From: Armatimonadota bacterium
GTDB taxonomy: Bacteria; Armatimonadota; JAAZEB01
Direction of reading: 5' to 3'
Assembly (NCBI GenBank): GCA_012841485.1
Contig: DUUU01000221.1
Coordinates: 1-15,697, forward strand
DNA: 15,697 bases
Under the pieces are notes generated by a model. It worked only from the letters and a program-made list of their open reading frames with translations. It was not told the DNA's origin and did not search any database. A program made the position numbers and the translations under genes. Every line of letters starts with the position of its first letter. Within the stretch, counting starts at the first letter, position 1. Below are positions 1-7,186 of this stretch, in pieces.

Positions 1-2
1 AG

Positions 3-470
3 GGCGTCTACGAGCTGGCTCGGGAGGGTGACCTGCCGATGTTCGGGATGTGCGGCGGGCATCAGCTCCTCTGCGAACTGTGGGCCGAGCACAACGACCG
101 GGGCCTCACCCGCATGGAGGGCTACCCGATCCGCAAGCTACGCCCCGGCGAGCCCGATCCCAACGCCGCGTATCACCCCGGCTGGTTCAAAGAGTGGGGC
201 TTCTATCCCATCCATATCGTGCGCCGCGATCCCCTCTTCGATGGGCTTGAGGATGGCTTCATGGCGTGCGAGTACCACCAGAAGGAGGTGAAAGTGCTCC
301 CCCGCGACTTTCAGCTCCTTGCCAGCACGGAGGCGGTGCGCATCCAGGCGTTTCGTCACGTCTCCCGTCCTATCTACGGCACCCAGTTCCATCCCGAGAA
401 CTATACCGACTATTATCCGGCGGGCCGGCGCATCCTGGAGAACTTCTTCCGTATCGCGGGAATCCTGTAG
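3..470 (+). CDS. Class I glutamine amidotransferase domain protein (5' end missing)
   Basis: The reading frame is open from the window edge, so the start lies upstream; 155 residues are visible. It has the marks of a class I (triad) glutamine amidotransferase domain, which releases ammonia from glutamine. The nucleophile elbow reads GMCGGHQ (Cys at visible residue 17), and the His/Glu pair lies in FHPE near the C-terminus (visible residues 130 and 132). The frame ends with a helix (RRILENFFRIAGIL) typical of the end of this domain. The elbow CGGH differs from the CNGFQ type of PurQ, so I do not call it PurQ. A PurM-like gene follows 113 bp downstream on the same strand, which makes a shared nucleotide-related role possible but unproven. 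The acceptor substrate cannot be told from this fragment. Confidence 0.85.
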   Translation, partial: GVYELAREGDLPMFGMCGGHQLLCELWAEHNDRGLTRMEGYPIRKLRPGEPDPNAAYHPGWFKEWGFYPIHIVRRDPLFDGLEDGFMACEYHQKEVKVLPRDFQLLASTEAVRIQAFRHVSRPIYGTQFHPENYTDYYPAGRRILENFFRIAGIL

Positions 471-583
471 CCTGGGATGCGAGAGCGCGCCGCGGGAGCC
501 CGTGTTGATCGGCCGGACGCCCCAGAGCCGCAGGGAGAGCCGTGGCGATGCCGAATCTGTAGAGTGGAGGAGGGAAATCCCGA

Positions 584-1705
584 ATGAAGGATGAGGCTTC
601 GGACGCGCCGCTCACTTACGCGGCGAGTGGCGTCGACTACGACCTGATGGATCCGTTCAAGCGGTTGGCTCAGCAGGCTGCCCGGGCCACCGCCGGCAAC
701 TTGGCGCACTTCGGGTTCGAGGAAGTGGCGGCCAGCCGTGGAGAGAGCGCCTACCTGATCGAGACGCCTGAGGCCTACCTCGCGCATGTCGAGGAGGGCC
801 TGGGCACCAAGAACCTGGTCGCCGACGCCATGTACCGCCTCACCGGGCGTACCTTCTATGACCACGTTGGCCAGGACACGGTGGCGATGATCGTCAACGA
901 CCTGATCACCGTGGGGGCCATGCCGGTCTCTATCGCCATGCACCTCGCCGTCGGCACCTCCGAGTGGTTTGCCGATGCGCAGCGCGTTGCCGACCTGGTG
1001 CAGGGCTTCCAGCACGCGTGCAACCTCGCGCGCGCCGTCTGGGGAGGCGGCGAGACGCCCACTCTGCGGAAGATCGTCGCGCCGGACACGGCCGTCCTGG
1101 CCGGCTCCGCCGTGGGGATCATTCGCCCAAAGGAGCGCCTGATCCGCGCCAACCTCGCGGAGGGCGATGTGATCCTCTTCCTCGCCGCGTCCGGCATCCA
1201 CGCCAACGGCCTCACCCTGGCGCAGCGGATCGCCGACCGGCTCCCCCAGGGCTACCTGACGCCCATCGGGGATGGCCGGCCGTATGGCGAGGCTCTCCTC
1301 GATCCAACCCCCATCTACGTGCCCGTGCTCGATGACCTCCTCGCGGCGGGCATCGTGCCCCACTACACGGCCAACGTCACCGGCCACGGGTGGCGCAAGC
1401 TGATGCGCGCCAGCGAGCCGTTCGTCTACGTCATCGACCGCATCCCGGAGCCGCCGCCGATCTTTCCTTTCATGCAGGAGCACGGCCCGATCACGGATGA
1501 AGAGGCTTACGGCAATTTCAACATGGGCGCTGGCTTTGCCCTCTACCTGGCCCCCGAGCACGTGGAGCAGGCCCAAGCGATTGCCGAGGGCCACGGCATC
1601 AGCACGCTCGTTGCCGGCACTGTCGAGAAGCACGGCGATGATAAGCGCGTCGTCATCCGCCCCAAGGGGATCGAGTACGCGGGCGAGACGCTGGGGGTGC
1701 GCTGA
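584..1705 (+). CDS. PurM-like (AIR synthase family) protein, divergent paralogue
   Basis: This 373-residue protein belongs to the PurM/AIR synthase family. The canonical enzyme closes formylglycinamidine ribonucleotide to aminoimidazole ribonucleotide with ATP in purine synthesis. Family landmarks in order are YAASGVDYD near residue 12, HVGQDTVAMIVNDL at 94-107, GGGET at 154-158, AASGIHANG at 201-209, GEALLDPTPIYV at 235-246 and FNMGAGFAL at 312-320. The usual LTGGG(F)..N.PR segment is replaced by VTGHGWRKLMR at 265-275, a region that contributes to the active site in true PurM, so substrate or reaction may differ. Length is close to bacterial PurM (about 345) with a short N-terminal extension. 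GGAGGAGGG ends 9 nt before the ATG and fixes the start. It could still be the cell's only PurM. Confidence 0.82.
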   Translation: MKDEASDAPLTYAASGVDYDLMDPFKRLAQQAARATAGNLAHFGFEEVAASRGESAYLIETPEAYLAHVEEGLGTKNLVADAMYRLTGRTFYDHVGQDTVAMIVNDLITVGAMPVSIAMHLAVGTSEWFADAQRVADLVQGFQHACNLARAVWGGGETPTLRKIVAPDTAVLAGSAVGIIRPKERLIRANLAEGDVILFLAASGIHANGLTLAQRIADRLPQGYLTPIGDGRPYGEALLDPTPIYVPVLDDLLAAGIVPHYTANVTGHGWRKLMRASEPFVYVIDRIPEPPPIFPFMQEHGPITDEEAYGNFNMGAGFALYLAPEHVEQAQAIAEGHGISTLVAGTVEKHGDDKRVVIRPKGIEYAGETLGVR

Positions 1706-2055
1706 GGAGCGCGCGCCCATCCATTCCGCTGGCCTGTCTGCAGCCGAGGCGTGTGGCTGCCCCAGATGGATTGCTTGCGGTAGGAGATCCAGGGTGAATG
1801 GCGAACTCCGCTCATAAGAGCTCGCCACGAACTCTGGTCGGACGGCACATTCTCCGCGCGTGAGCGCCGGCGTCGAGGGGAACCGCGCAGCATCTCTTCC
1901 CAAGACATGCCCCGAGACGTCACACAGATCCTTGGTGCCGATGAACCGAGCGATCTGGCTGTGGTCGCCGGACGGCTGCTGGTATGGCGAGTGTGGGTAG
2001 AGCTCCCCCACCTGCCCCGCATCATGGGAGCGCCCGTAGGAATCGAATACAAGAG
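1706..2055 (+). other. 350-bp gap with no convincing gene
   Basis: No frame here gives a recognisable protein on either strand. A weak hairpin at 1740-1760 (GCAGCC, 9-nt loop, GGCTGC) follows the PurM-like gene and lacks a T tract, so it is at best a poor terminator. A 21-codon frame begins at 1798 (MANSAHKSSPRTLVG...) after AGGGTGA, but nothing else supports it. No clear -35/-10 pair for the downstream receiver gene was found. Confidence 0.5.
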
Positions 2056-2439
2056 ATGCCCACCAGGCGAATCCTGGTCGTTGAGGATGAACTGAACGTT
2101 CGGCTCACCCTGGCACAGATGCTGCGCCTCTCGGGCTACGAGGTGCTCGAAGCGGCCACCGGAGATGATGCGATCGCGCTGGCGCGCGGTACGAACCTCG
2201 ATCTCGTGCTGAGCGATATCCGCCTCCCTGGCATCGATGGCTACGAGCTCTTCCGGAGGATCCGCGCCCTGCAGCCGGAGATCCGTGGCGTGGCGATGAC
2301 GGGTTACGCCGACGGCGCTTCCCAGCGCATGGCCCTGGAGGCCGGCTTCGATTGCCTCCTCCGCAAGCCCTTCCCCTTCAACGTGCTGCTTCAAGCCATC
2401 GCGTCGTGCTTGGGCTCGCCTCCCGCCGGCAACGCGTGA
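2056..2439 (+). CDS. Stand-alone CheY-like response regulator receiver protein
   Basis: This 127-residue protein is a single receiver domain, the phospho-acceptor module of two-component signalling, with no output domain. All key positions are present: acidic pair E10-D11 in RILVVEDE, phospho-acceptor D54 in VLSDIRLPG, switch T82 in VAMTGYAD, and K104 in the RKPF motif. The start was placed at the ATG giving MPTRRILVV because this matches the usual start of the domain; the frame is open further upstream (to 1984), but that extension (proline- and histidine-rich) does not look coded. The ribosome binding site is weak (AAGAG touching the ATG). No histidine kinase is adjacent, so it is an orphan here. 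It is likely cytoplasmic and passes the signal by protein contact. Confidence 0.88.
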   Translation: MPTRRILVVEDELNVRLTLAQMLRLSGYEVLEAATGDDAIALARGTNLDLVLSDIRLPGIDGYELFRRIRALQPEIRGVAMTGYADGASQRMALEAGFDCLLRKPFPFNVLLQAIASCLGSPPAGNA

Positions 2440-2648
2440 GCTGCGCCAGAGAGCGGCCGGGGCGCGATGAGGGAGGCAGACCTCAGGCTGCCATCCGGCA
2501 TGAGGCAGGAAGCGGGTGGGGAACACCGCGGCGGGAGACCCCAGAGAGGCGCGCCCGGGCGGCCGGCGGTGCCATCCCGGGTTGCCCGCGCTCCGGCATG
2601 TCTGGCCGCGCCTTGGGGTGCGGACAGGGCCCGGGGCTGGTGGTGTGC

Positions 2649-2662
2649 CTGCCGGTCGGCAG
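2649..2662. repeat. Short inverted repeat CTGCCG-GT-CGGCAG
   Basis: A perfect 6-bp inverted repeat with a 2-nt centre lies 24 bp past the stop of the small minus-strand gene. There is no T tract on either side. It could help end that transcript or be a binding site; support is weak. Confidence 0.25.
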
Positions 2663-2685
2663 CCCTTCCTGGCGAAAACGTCGGT

Positions 2686-2994
2686 CTATTGGGGAATCAG
2701 GTCGGCCTCCTCTACCACCTCTACCAAGAAGGTGGGGCCATTCATGCGGCGCTCGGCGCGTTCAAACAGCTCGTCGGCGCGCCGCAGGTCGGCGTCGAAC
2801 TCGCGGAGCGCGACCTCCATCGCGCGGATGCGGTGGAGCAGGCGGGCGTGTACGTCGGCAAGCTGCCTCGCCTCTACCGGATCCGGCACGGCGCGGAGCA
2901 TCCCATCCCGGATCGACGCATCTACCAGGCCGCGCATGGTCGCCGCGATAGAGAGTAGAGTCTCATTCACCTGGTTGCTGTGATCAGACAGCAT
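2686..2994 (-). CDS. Small helical protein of unknown function
   Basis: I do not recognise this 102-residue protein. It begins MLSDHSNQVNETLLSIAATM and is rich in Ala, Arg, Glu and Leu, with almost no residues that would break helices between about 35 and 88. The stretch HARLLHRIRAMEVALREF followed by DADLRRADELFERAERR suggests a helical hairpin or coiled coil. No signal peptide, transmembrane segment or cysteine is present. The start is chosen because GGGAGGGA (2998-3005 on the minus strand) sits 3 nt before this ATG, with the SD core about 7 nt away; the frame is open upstream but there it reads through Gly/Pro-rich, non-coding-looking sequence. It is transcribed away from the promoter region of the YjbH-like gene, with no partner gene on its own strand. 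A plus-strand frame overlaps it and was judged a shadow. Confidence 0.6.
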   Translation of the reverse strand: MLSDHSNQVNETLLSIAATMRGLVDASIRDGMLRAVPDPVEARQLADVHARLLHRIRAMEVALREFDADLRRADELFERAERRMNGPTFLVEVVEEADLIPQ

Positions 2995-3220
2995 ACGTCC
3001 CTCCCTCAGTCTTCCCGGACCCTCCCAATACGGGCACCCGTGGAGCATCTGCTGTGCCATTCTTCCCCCTCCCAAGTGGGGCTAAACGCCAGTTACGCCC
3101 TGGGAGAGGCCTCTTTGCAGGCCCGGCCGCGCGTGGCTGATGCTGGCCGGATGAGATGCCCCTGAACCGCCCACGTCCGTTACCGTGGCGTGACCTCCCG
3201 GCAGAGGCGCTCTCCTTTCC

Positions 3221-3250
3221 TTGACAGGGCAACAGCCTCTGTGCTATACT
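3221..3250 (+). promoter_or_regulatory. Sigma-70-type promoter P1, extended -10
   Basis: A perfect -35 TTGACA (3221-3226), 18-nt spacer and -10 TATACT (3245-3250), preceded by TG one base upstream (TGCTATACT), form a strong housekeeping promoter. Transcription would start near 3257 and run through a 300-nt leader into the YjbH-like gene. Confidence 0.75.
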
Positions 3251-3337
3251 CGCGCCAACCAGGTGGGCGGCTCTCACTCGCGAGGGCGGCCGGGTGCCGT
3301 GCTCATCACTGCTCCATTCAGGACCAGGATTGGCGTT

Positions 3338-3367
3338 GCCGGCAGGGAGATGCTCCGGATTGCCGGC
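3338..3367 (+). other. Nested hairpin in the P1 leader
   Basis: The outer 7-bp arms GCCGGCA and TGCCGGC are perfect, and an inner 4-bp stem GGAG/CTCC closes on ATG. No T tract follows, so it is not an obvious terminator. It would be present only on RNA begun at P1, and may be a control element or an incidental GC-rich fold. Confidence 0.35.
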
Positions 3368-3472
3368 CCGGCCCCGAGATCAGAGTCCACAACGGATAGC
3401 TCGGCTGTCGGATGGCAACGGAAAACCCGTCTAGCTAGAACAGAAATCCAGTGAGAGCAGCCGCTCGTACCC

Positions 3473-3502
3473 TTGACACCTGTTTGAGGGGTATGCTATA
3501 CT
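3473..3502 (+). promoter_or_regulatory. Sigma-70-type promoter P2, extended -10
   Basis: TTGACA (3473-3478), an 18-nt spacer and TATACT (3497-3502) again with upstream TG (TGCTATACT). The hexamers, spacer length and extended -10 are identical to P1. Transcription would start near 3509, about 55 nt before the first ATG of the YjbH-like gene. Confidence 0.8.
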
Positions 3503-3563
3503 ACCGCAGGCGTGTGAGGGGTGCGGGTGGCTTGTAGGCAGGGAGAGGCCTCAAGCCATCAAG

Positions 3564-4889
3564 ATGTTCATGACGTCGCGTCTTCATAGTGCGCTGGGCT
3601 CTCGAGCCCGGCGGAGTTCGGAACCCGCAATGGGCGACCGCCGCATTCATCACAAGCCCCCGAAACGCCGAAGGTGGACCTGGACAACCGCGTTAGCGTG
3701 CGCTCTGGCCATCGTTCTGCCAGGTGTCGCGCGCGCTGAACAGTCGCCGGCCGAGTTGCTGGCCGATCTGGAAGCGGAAGGCTTTGAGAATCTGAGCGTC
3801 GAGGAGATCTCGGACGGCCAGGGTGTGGTGATCACGTTCGAGAACCGCCGCTACCGGTGGGAAGTGGTTGGCCTGGGGGTTGCCCTTGGCCTTGCGACTG
3901 CCCACCAGGAGGGTCGGGTGATCCTGGTGCCAATGCACACGGGGTTGCCGATGGGGCGCATCGAGGTCGATGCCCCTGATTACCGGGCCTTCCTCCGCGG
4001 CGAGCTAAGCGAGGAGGAGATCTTCTCGCGCATGGTCATATCGAGCGAGGCCGGGCCATACGAGCCAGGGCCGCACAACAGCTCCTTCGGGAAGGTGGAT
4101 CTCACCTTCGCGCCGGGCGTGCGGATCAACCTCGTGACGCCGGCGCCTCCGGGGGTCTTCCGGGGCGGCGAGGTGCGCCTGAGCCCTGGGGTTTACTCGA
4201 ACTTGTGGCGCGGGCTCTCATTCGATGCGACCTACGTCTACCCGCTGAGCAGCAGCAAGCCGGTGGTTGGCCGTGCGACCGGGAGCGTGAATGCGCGCGT
4301 GGGCACCGAGGGCTTTTTCCAGGCGCAGGCCGGGCGGCTCTCCGAAGGCTTGGATGGGTTCGCGGCCGGGCTGGTGTACCCCAGTAAAGATGGGCGCCAC
4401 CTGCTCGGGGCATCCATCGCGCAGGCAGCCTACCCGGGCTGGGACCGCAGCGGTAGCTATCAGGCGTTTTGGACGTGGCGGCCGACGCGCTACGATGCCA
4501 CGGCAACACTCGCTTGGGGGAAGTTCCTGGCGGGCGACACGGGCTACTCGCTCACCCTGATCAGTGGCTTTCGGGAGAGCAACATCGAGTTTAGTTACAC
4601 AAAGACGTCGCTGAGCGAAGTTCTTGCCGCCGGCTTTACCGTGCCCTTGGGATGGGAGCGTCAGGCGCGTCCTGCTCCAGTACGGCTTCGCTTCCGGAAC
4701 GCGTTCCGGTTTATGTATTACGACGAGAACCCGCGTCCGTTGGATGGCGGGCTCTATGTTCCTTTCATGGATGGTTACCAGACGGCAATCCGCCGCTGGA
4801 ACAGGGCCTATCTGCGCACTTACGCACACGAGTTGCGCGAGGCCGCTAGAAAATGGGTGCCTGCGGAGGTAACGGAATCGAGAGAGTAG
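3564..4889 (+). CDS. YjbH/DUF940-like outer-membrane protein, probable exopolysaccharide role
   Basis: The 441-residue product has a basic n-region (KPPKRRRW), a hydrophobic stretch (about 41-54) and a VARA cleavage site after residue 58, so it is exported. Residues 62-150 look like the N-terminal part of YjbH proteins: a small helical unit, GFENLSVEEI, then VVITFENRRYRWE. The rest is rich in alternating aromatic/polar strands with turns (for example GEVRLSPGVYSNLWRG), as expected for an outer-membrane beta barrel. YjbH proteins are linked to exopolysaccharide production; the exact task is not known. The protein is shorter than Escherichia coli YjbH (roughly 700 residues). ATG 3564 follows GGGAGAGG by 15 nt; ATG 3630 (GGAG 13 nt upstream) gives a more normal signal peptide and may be the true start. 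A lipoprotein gene follows, probably in one transcript. Confidence 0.62.
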   Translation: MFMTSRLHSALGSRARRSSEPAMGDRRIHHKPPKRRRWTWTTALACALAIVLPGVARAEQSPAELLADLEAEGFENLSVEEISDGQGVVITFENRRYRWEVVGLGVALGLATAHQEGRVILVPMHTGLPMGRIEVDAPDYRAFLRGELSEEEIFSRMVISSEAGPYEPGPHNSSFGKVDLTFAPGVRINLVTPAPPGVFRGGEVRLSPGVYSNLWRGLSFDATYVYPLSSSKPVVGRATGSVNARVGTEGFFQAQAGRLSEGLDGFAAGLVYPSKDGRHLLGASIAQAAYPGWDRSGSYQAFWTWRPTRYDATATLAWGKFLAGDTGYSLTLISGFRESNIEFSYTKTSLSEVLAAGFTVPLGWERQARPAPVRLRFRNAFRFMYYDENPRPLDGGLYVPFMDGYQTAIRRWNRAYLRTYAHELREAARKWVPAEVTESRE

Positions 4890-5007
4890 ACTTCCGCCGG
4901 CAGCGCTTCCCGCCAGGGAAGTGAGTCACCGGTCGGACTCAGGCGGCCGGAGTGGACGGCAGGAGATCGTGTGCGCAGCAGGCTATCGAAAGGAGATGAG
5001 CGAAAGC

Positions 5008-6447
5008 ATGGACTTCGCACGTTTTCGACCCAGAACGGCAGTGCTCCTGACGTTGGGTGTCCTTGCCCTGGCCGCGTTGCTGGCTGGTGGCTGTGCGGCG
5101 CCTGACGATGATGAGCGTGCTCGATTCGCAGTTGTCACCGGTGTGGTGCTGGATCAGAACAACAATCCGGTCGCCGGTGCCGTTGTCTCGGTGGTGCCCG
5201 CGCTGGAGGCCCCGGTGGCCGGTGGGCCGCTTGGCACCCGCAACTTCTTTGGGAACCCCGGCCCGTTCGTGACCGGCCCGGATGGCCGCTTCTTCATCCC
5301 GGGCGTCAAGGTCGCCCAGACGGCGTCCGAGGTGGTGGTCCTGAATCTTCAGGCAACCGCTCCGGGCTTCCTCCCCTCCTTCGTCGTGGCGCCCGCGCCG
5401 CAGACGACGACCATTCTTGGCCGCCCGTTTGTCGAGGGTGTTGAGACGCGCGACATCGTAATCACCCAGGATGTGGTGAGCAGCCTCGTCGCTCGCCTCG
5501 TGCCCCCTGGCCAGACGGCGAGCGTTGGGTCGGGCGGAATCCAGAACCTCACCGTGCCGGTGGTCGATGCCGCGACGGGTGGCACGACGGGAACCGCTAC
5601 GGTCAACATCCCGGCCGGCGCCATCGCTGGTGGACAGCCGGTGCAGCTGGCCGTCACGGGTGTGACGGGGACCTCGCTGGCCTCCGTGGCCGCGCCTGCG
5701 CCGAGCCAGGTTCCGACGGTGGGCAGCCCGGCCGCTCCGGCAGCCAATGCCGCCCTCGGTTCGGGCGTCGTTCCGGCGACGCTTCCGGTCGCGGGAATTG
5801 ACATTCGCGCCCTGAACGCTCCGGTGAGCTTCACCGGCCCCAAGCCGACCGTCACGGTTCCGGTTCCTGCGGGTCTGATCGTCACTGGCCTCAGCTCGCG
5901 CCAGATCCCTGTGGACGCGCTGGCCGTGGTCTTCTTCAACGAGGCGCGTGGCGCGTGGGAGCTCATCCCGGGCGCGATCGTCAACGTGACCTCCACTCAG
6001 GTCACCTTCGCCATCGGTGAGTCGACGGGCACGTATGCCCTGGTCATCCCGGCCACCTGGACGCTGCCGGCGCCGGCGCAGACGGGCGAGAACGTTCTGT
6101 TCCCGCCGATCGCCGGTTTCAACGGCTACGTCTCGGTCGGTCGCATCAGCCAGTCGCTGGACTTCCCGACCGTGAGCGAGCCGATGGAGGCGCTTCTCCT
6201 TGGTGCCTACGCGGCGCTCACCGGTGAAGTGCCCAACGGTCCCTTCGTCGTCCAGGTGCCGCCTGGAACCGAAACGGGCCGCTCGGCCGACCAGGTGGCG
6301 GCTACCGTGAGCGTGAGCTTCGGAACCCTCGGCACCATTCAGGGAACCCGGACGACCTGGCAGGTCGAGGATGTCGCGGTGCCTCAGGCGCCCGAGATCC
6401 CATCGCACCTCCAGGGCCATGTCCAGGGCGGTGGCGTGGGCGGATAG
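5008..6447 (+). CDS. Large secreted lipoprotein with carboxypeptidase-regulatory-like domain
   Basis: This 479-residue protein starts MDFARFRPRT, followed by a hydrophobic segment (11-27) and a lipobox-like LAGGC with the lipidated Cys at 29, then the acidic spacer APDDDE. Residues about 42-115 resemble a carboxypeptidase-D regulatory-like beta-sandwich (VVTGVVLDQNNNPVAGAVVS ... GPDGRFFIPGV). The remainder is Val/Pro/Gly/Ala/Thr-rich beta sequence with phrases such as ATVNIPAGAIAGGQPVQL and GESTGTYALVIP, reminiscent of ZU5-like surface domains. No catalytic motif is visible. AAAGGAG at 4989-4995 decides the start: it abuts ATG 4996 but sits 12 nt before ATG 5008. A GTG at 4921 in frame is unlikely. 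It lies 118 bp after the YjbH-like gene and before a strong terminator, so the two are probably co-transcribed and may share an envelope or matrix role. Confidence 0.75.
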   Translation: MDFARFRPRTAVLLTLGVLALAALLAGGCAAPDDDERARFAVVTGVVLDQNNNPVAGAVVSVVPALEAPVAGGPLGTRNFFGNPGPFVTGPDGRFFIPGVKVAQTASEVVVLNLQATAPGFLPSFVVAPAPQTTTILGRPFVEGVETRDIVITQDVVSSLVARLVPPGQTASVGSGGIQNLTVPVVDAATGGTTGTATVNIPAGAIAGGQPVQLAVTGVTGTSLASVAAPAPSQVPTVGSPAAPAANAALGSGVVPATLPVAGIDIRALNAPVSFTGPKPTVTVPVPAGLIVTGLSSRQIPVDALAVVFFNEARGAWELIPGAIVNVTSTQVTFAIGESTGTYALVIPATWTLPAPAQTGENVLFPPIAGFNGYVSVGRISQSLDFPTVSEPMEALLLGAYAALTGEVPNGPFVVQVPPGTETGRSADQVAATVSVSFGTLGTIQGTRTTWQVEDVAVPQAPEIPSHLQGHVQGGGVGG

Positions 6448-6463
6448 CGCTCGCTAGATACGG

Positions 6464-6485
6464 GCTTCCGCTTCAGGGCGGAAGC
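6464..6485 (+). terminator. First hairpin after the lipoprotein gene
   Basis: GCTTCCGC (6464-6471) pairs perfectly with GCGGAAGC (6478-6485) across a 6-nt loop. It precedes the much stronger hairpin at 6496 and may act with it as a tandem terminator. Confidence 0.5.
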
Positions 6486-6495
6486 GCCACTTCCC

Positions 6496-6528
6496 AAGAA
6501 GCCCCCGGGCGTTGCCCGGGGGCTTCTT
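6496..6528 (+). terminator. Strong 15-bp-stem terminator
   Basis: The arms AAGAAGCCCCCGGGC and GCCCGGGGGCTTCTT are perfect complements around a 3-nt GTT loop. The A-rich left and T-rich right ends are part of the stem, so it can work as an intrinsic terminator in the plus direction. It ends the YjbH-like/lipoprotein unit 48 bp past the stop codon. Confidence 0.88.
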
Positions 6529-6674
6529 GACTCTCCGACGGGCCGTTTTCCCCGTGCCTCCGAGGGGTAGGCCTCCATCTGGGATGGTTAGCCGAAACGG
6601 CGGCGAATTGGGCGCAACAACGCGCTCCGTTTTTCGTCTCTGCCTGTTGACGCGGCTTCCACGATGGAGGATCT

Positions 6675-6905
6675 ATGCGGCGTGATCTGGAGGTAGCTCT
6701 CGGTGTCGCGGCAGGTGTGATGGCGGGGCTCTTTTTCGCCTCTCGGCGGGGGAGAGAGACGAGCGCGCGTCTGCGGGAGGCTGGCCAGGGTCTGGCGAGG
6801 CGCGCGGCGACGTCGTTACACACGCTCGCAGCCGCCGCACGGGTGTGGCAGGCTGCCCAGGAACCCGCTACCCTTGCCCCGGGGCCTTGCGAGCCCACGC
6901 TGTGA
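6675..6905 (+). CDS. YtxH-like small membrane protein
   Basis: The 76-residue product has one hydrophobic, glycine-rich segment near the N-terminus (residues about 7-22, ALGVAAGVMAGLFF) followed by ASRRGRETSARLREAGQGLA. This gly-rich segment plus G-K/R-E-T and a charged helix is the usual pattern of YtxH-family proteins, which are small, membrane-anchored and of poorly known function, sometimes stress-related. GGAGG ends 4 nt before the ATG. It lies between a strong terminator and the diguanylate cyclase gene, 281 bp from the latter, and may be monocistronic. The C-terminal 15 residues are Pro/Ala-rich and probably unstructured. Confidence 0.68.
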   Translation: MRRDLEVALGVAAGVMAGLFFASRRGRETSARLREAGQGLARRAATSLHTLAAAARVWQAAQEPATLAPGPCEPTL

Positions 6906-6909
6906 CCGC

Positions 6910-6930
6910 CCTCCGGGGAAGGGCCGGAGG
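6910..6930 (+). terminator. Possible weak terminator after the YtxH-like gene
   Basis: CCTCCGG (6910-6916) and CCGGAGG (6924-6930) form a 7-bp stem with a 7-nt loop right after the stop codon. No T tract follows, so termination is uncertain. Confidence 0.35.
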
Positions 6931-7186
6931 CCGCGATTCCCCGTTCCGGGAAGGCTGAGCACGCTGTGCGATAGACCGCCGGCCTGCAGCAGGGGATGCC
7001 CCAGGATGCGCATGGGCCCTCTTCCATAGGGCGCGCCAACGTGCATCGTGGGGAGGAGTCCGTTGGGAGCCAGCGAACTGATGCTTTTGGGTGTACCACC
7101 CGGCGCGCGCGGAGCATCTGGCGCGGGATGGTCGCCCACGGCGTGCGGTCCGTCGGGCCGGCGACGCCCGCCACCTGGAAACGGGT

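Larger units (their letters stand above)
2995..3563 (+). other. Long divergent regulatory region with two promoters and a foldable leader
   Basis: This 569-bp stretch separates the minus-strand small protein from the YjbH-like gene. It holds no convincing coding frame. It contains two sigma-70-type promoters pointing right (listed separately) and, between them, sequence that can fold: GCCGGCA (3338-3344) pairs with TGCCGGC (3361-3367) and encloses GGAG-ATG-CTCC (3346-3356). CTAGCTAG at 3431-3438 is a short palindrome. I did not match the leader to a known riboswitch class. Confidence 0.55.

Noticed and set aside
413..2011. A 532-codon open frame on the minus strand opposite the PurM-like gene
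   Set aside because: It is a GC-rich shadow: the plus-strand frame has clear PurM family motifs, while this one is rich in Arg/His/Asp with no recognisable domain.
1907..2095. A 62-codon plus-strand frame before the receiver gene, and antisense frames over it
   Set aside because: No SD, no domain, and it overlaps the start of the receiver gene; possibly decayed sequence, but nothing identifies it.
3221..3454. A 77-codon frame starting with TTG between the two promoters
   Set aside because: The TTG start is the -35 element itself; no ribosome binding site and no protein-like pattern.
3102..3550. GGGAGAGGCCTC occurring twice (near 3102 and 3541)
   Set aside because: A 12-bp match built on the palindrome GAGGCCTC is easily due to chance in this GC-rich DNA, and no longer repeat extends from it.
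4939..6420. A 493-codon open frame on the minus strand spanning the whole lipoprotein gene
   Set aside because: Its composition (Arg, His, Gly, Asp) is typical of an antisense shadow of a high-GC gene, and the plus strand has a lipobox, domain pattern and SD.
6906..7186. A c-di-GMP (GEMM) riboswitch upstream of the GGDEF gene
   Set aside because: The conserved GEMM-I core segments are not present; only generic GC-rich complementarity is seen.
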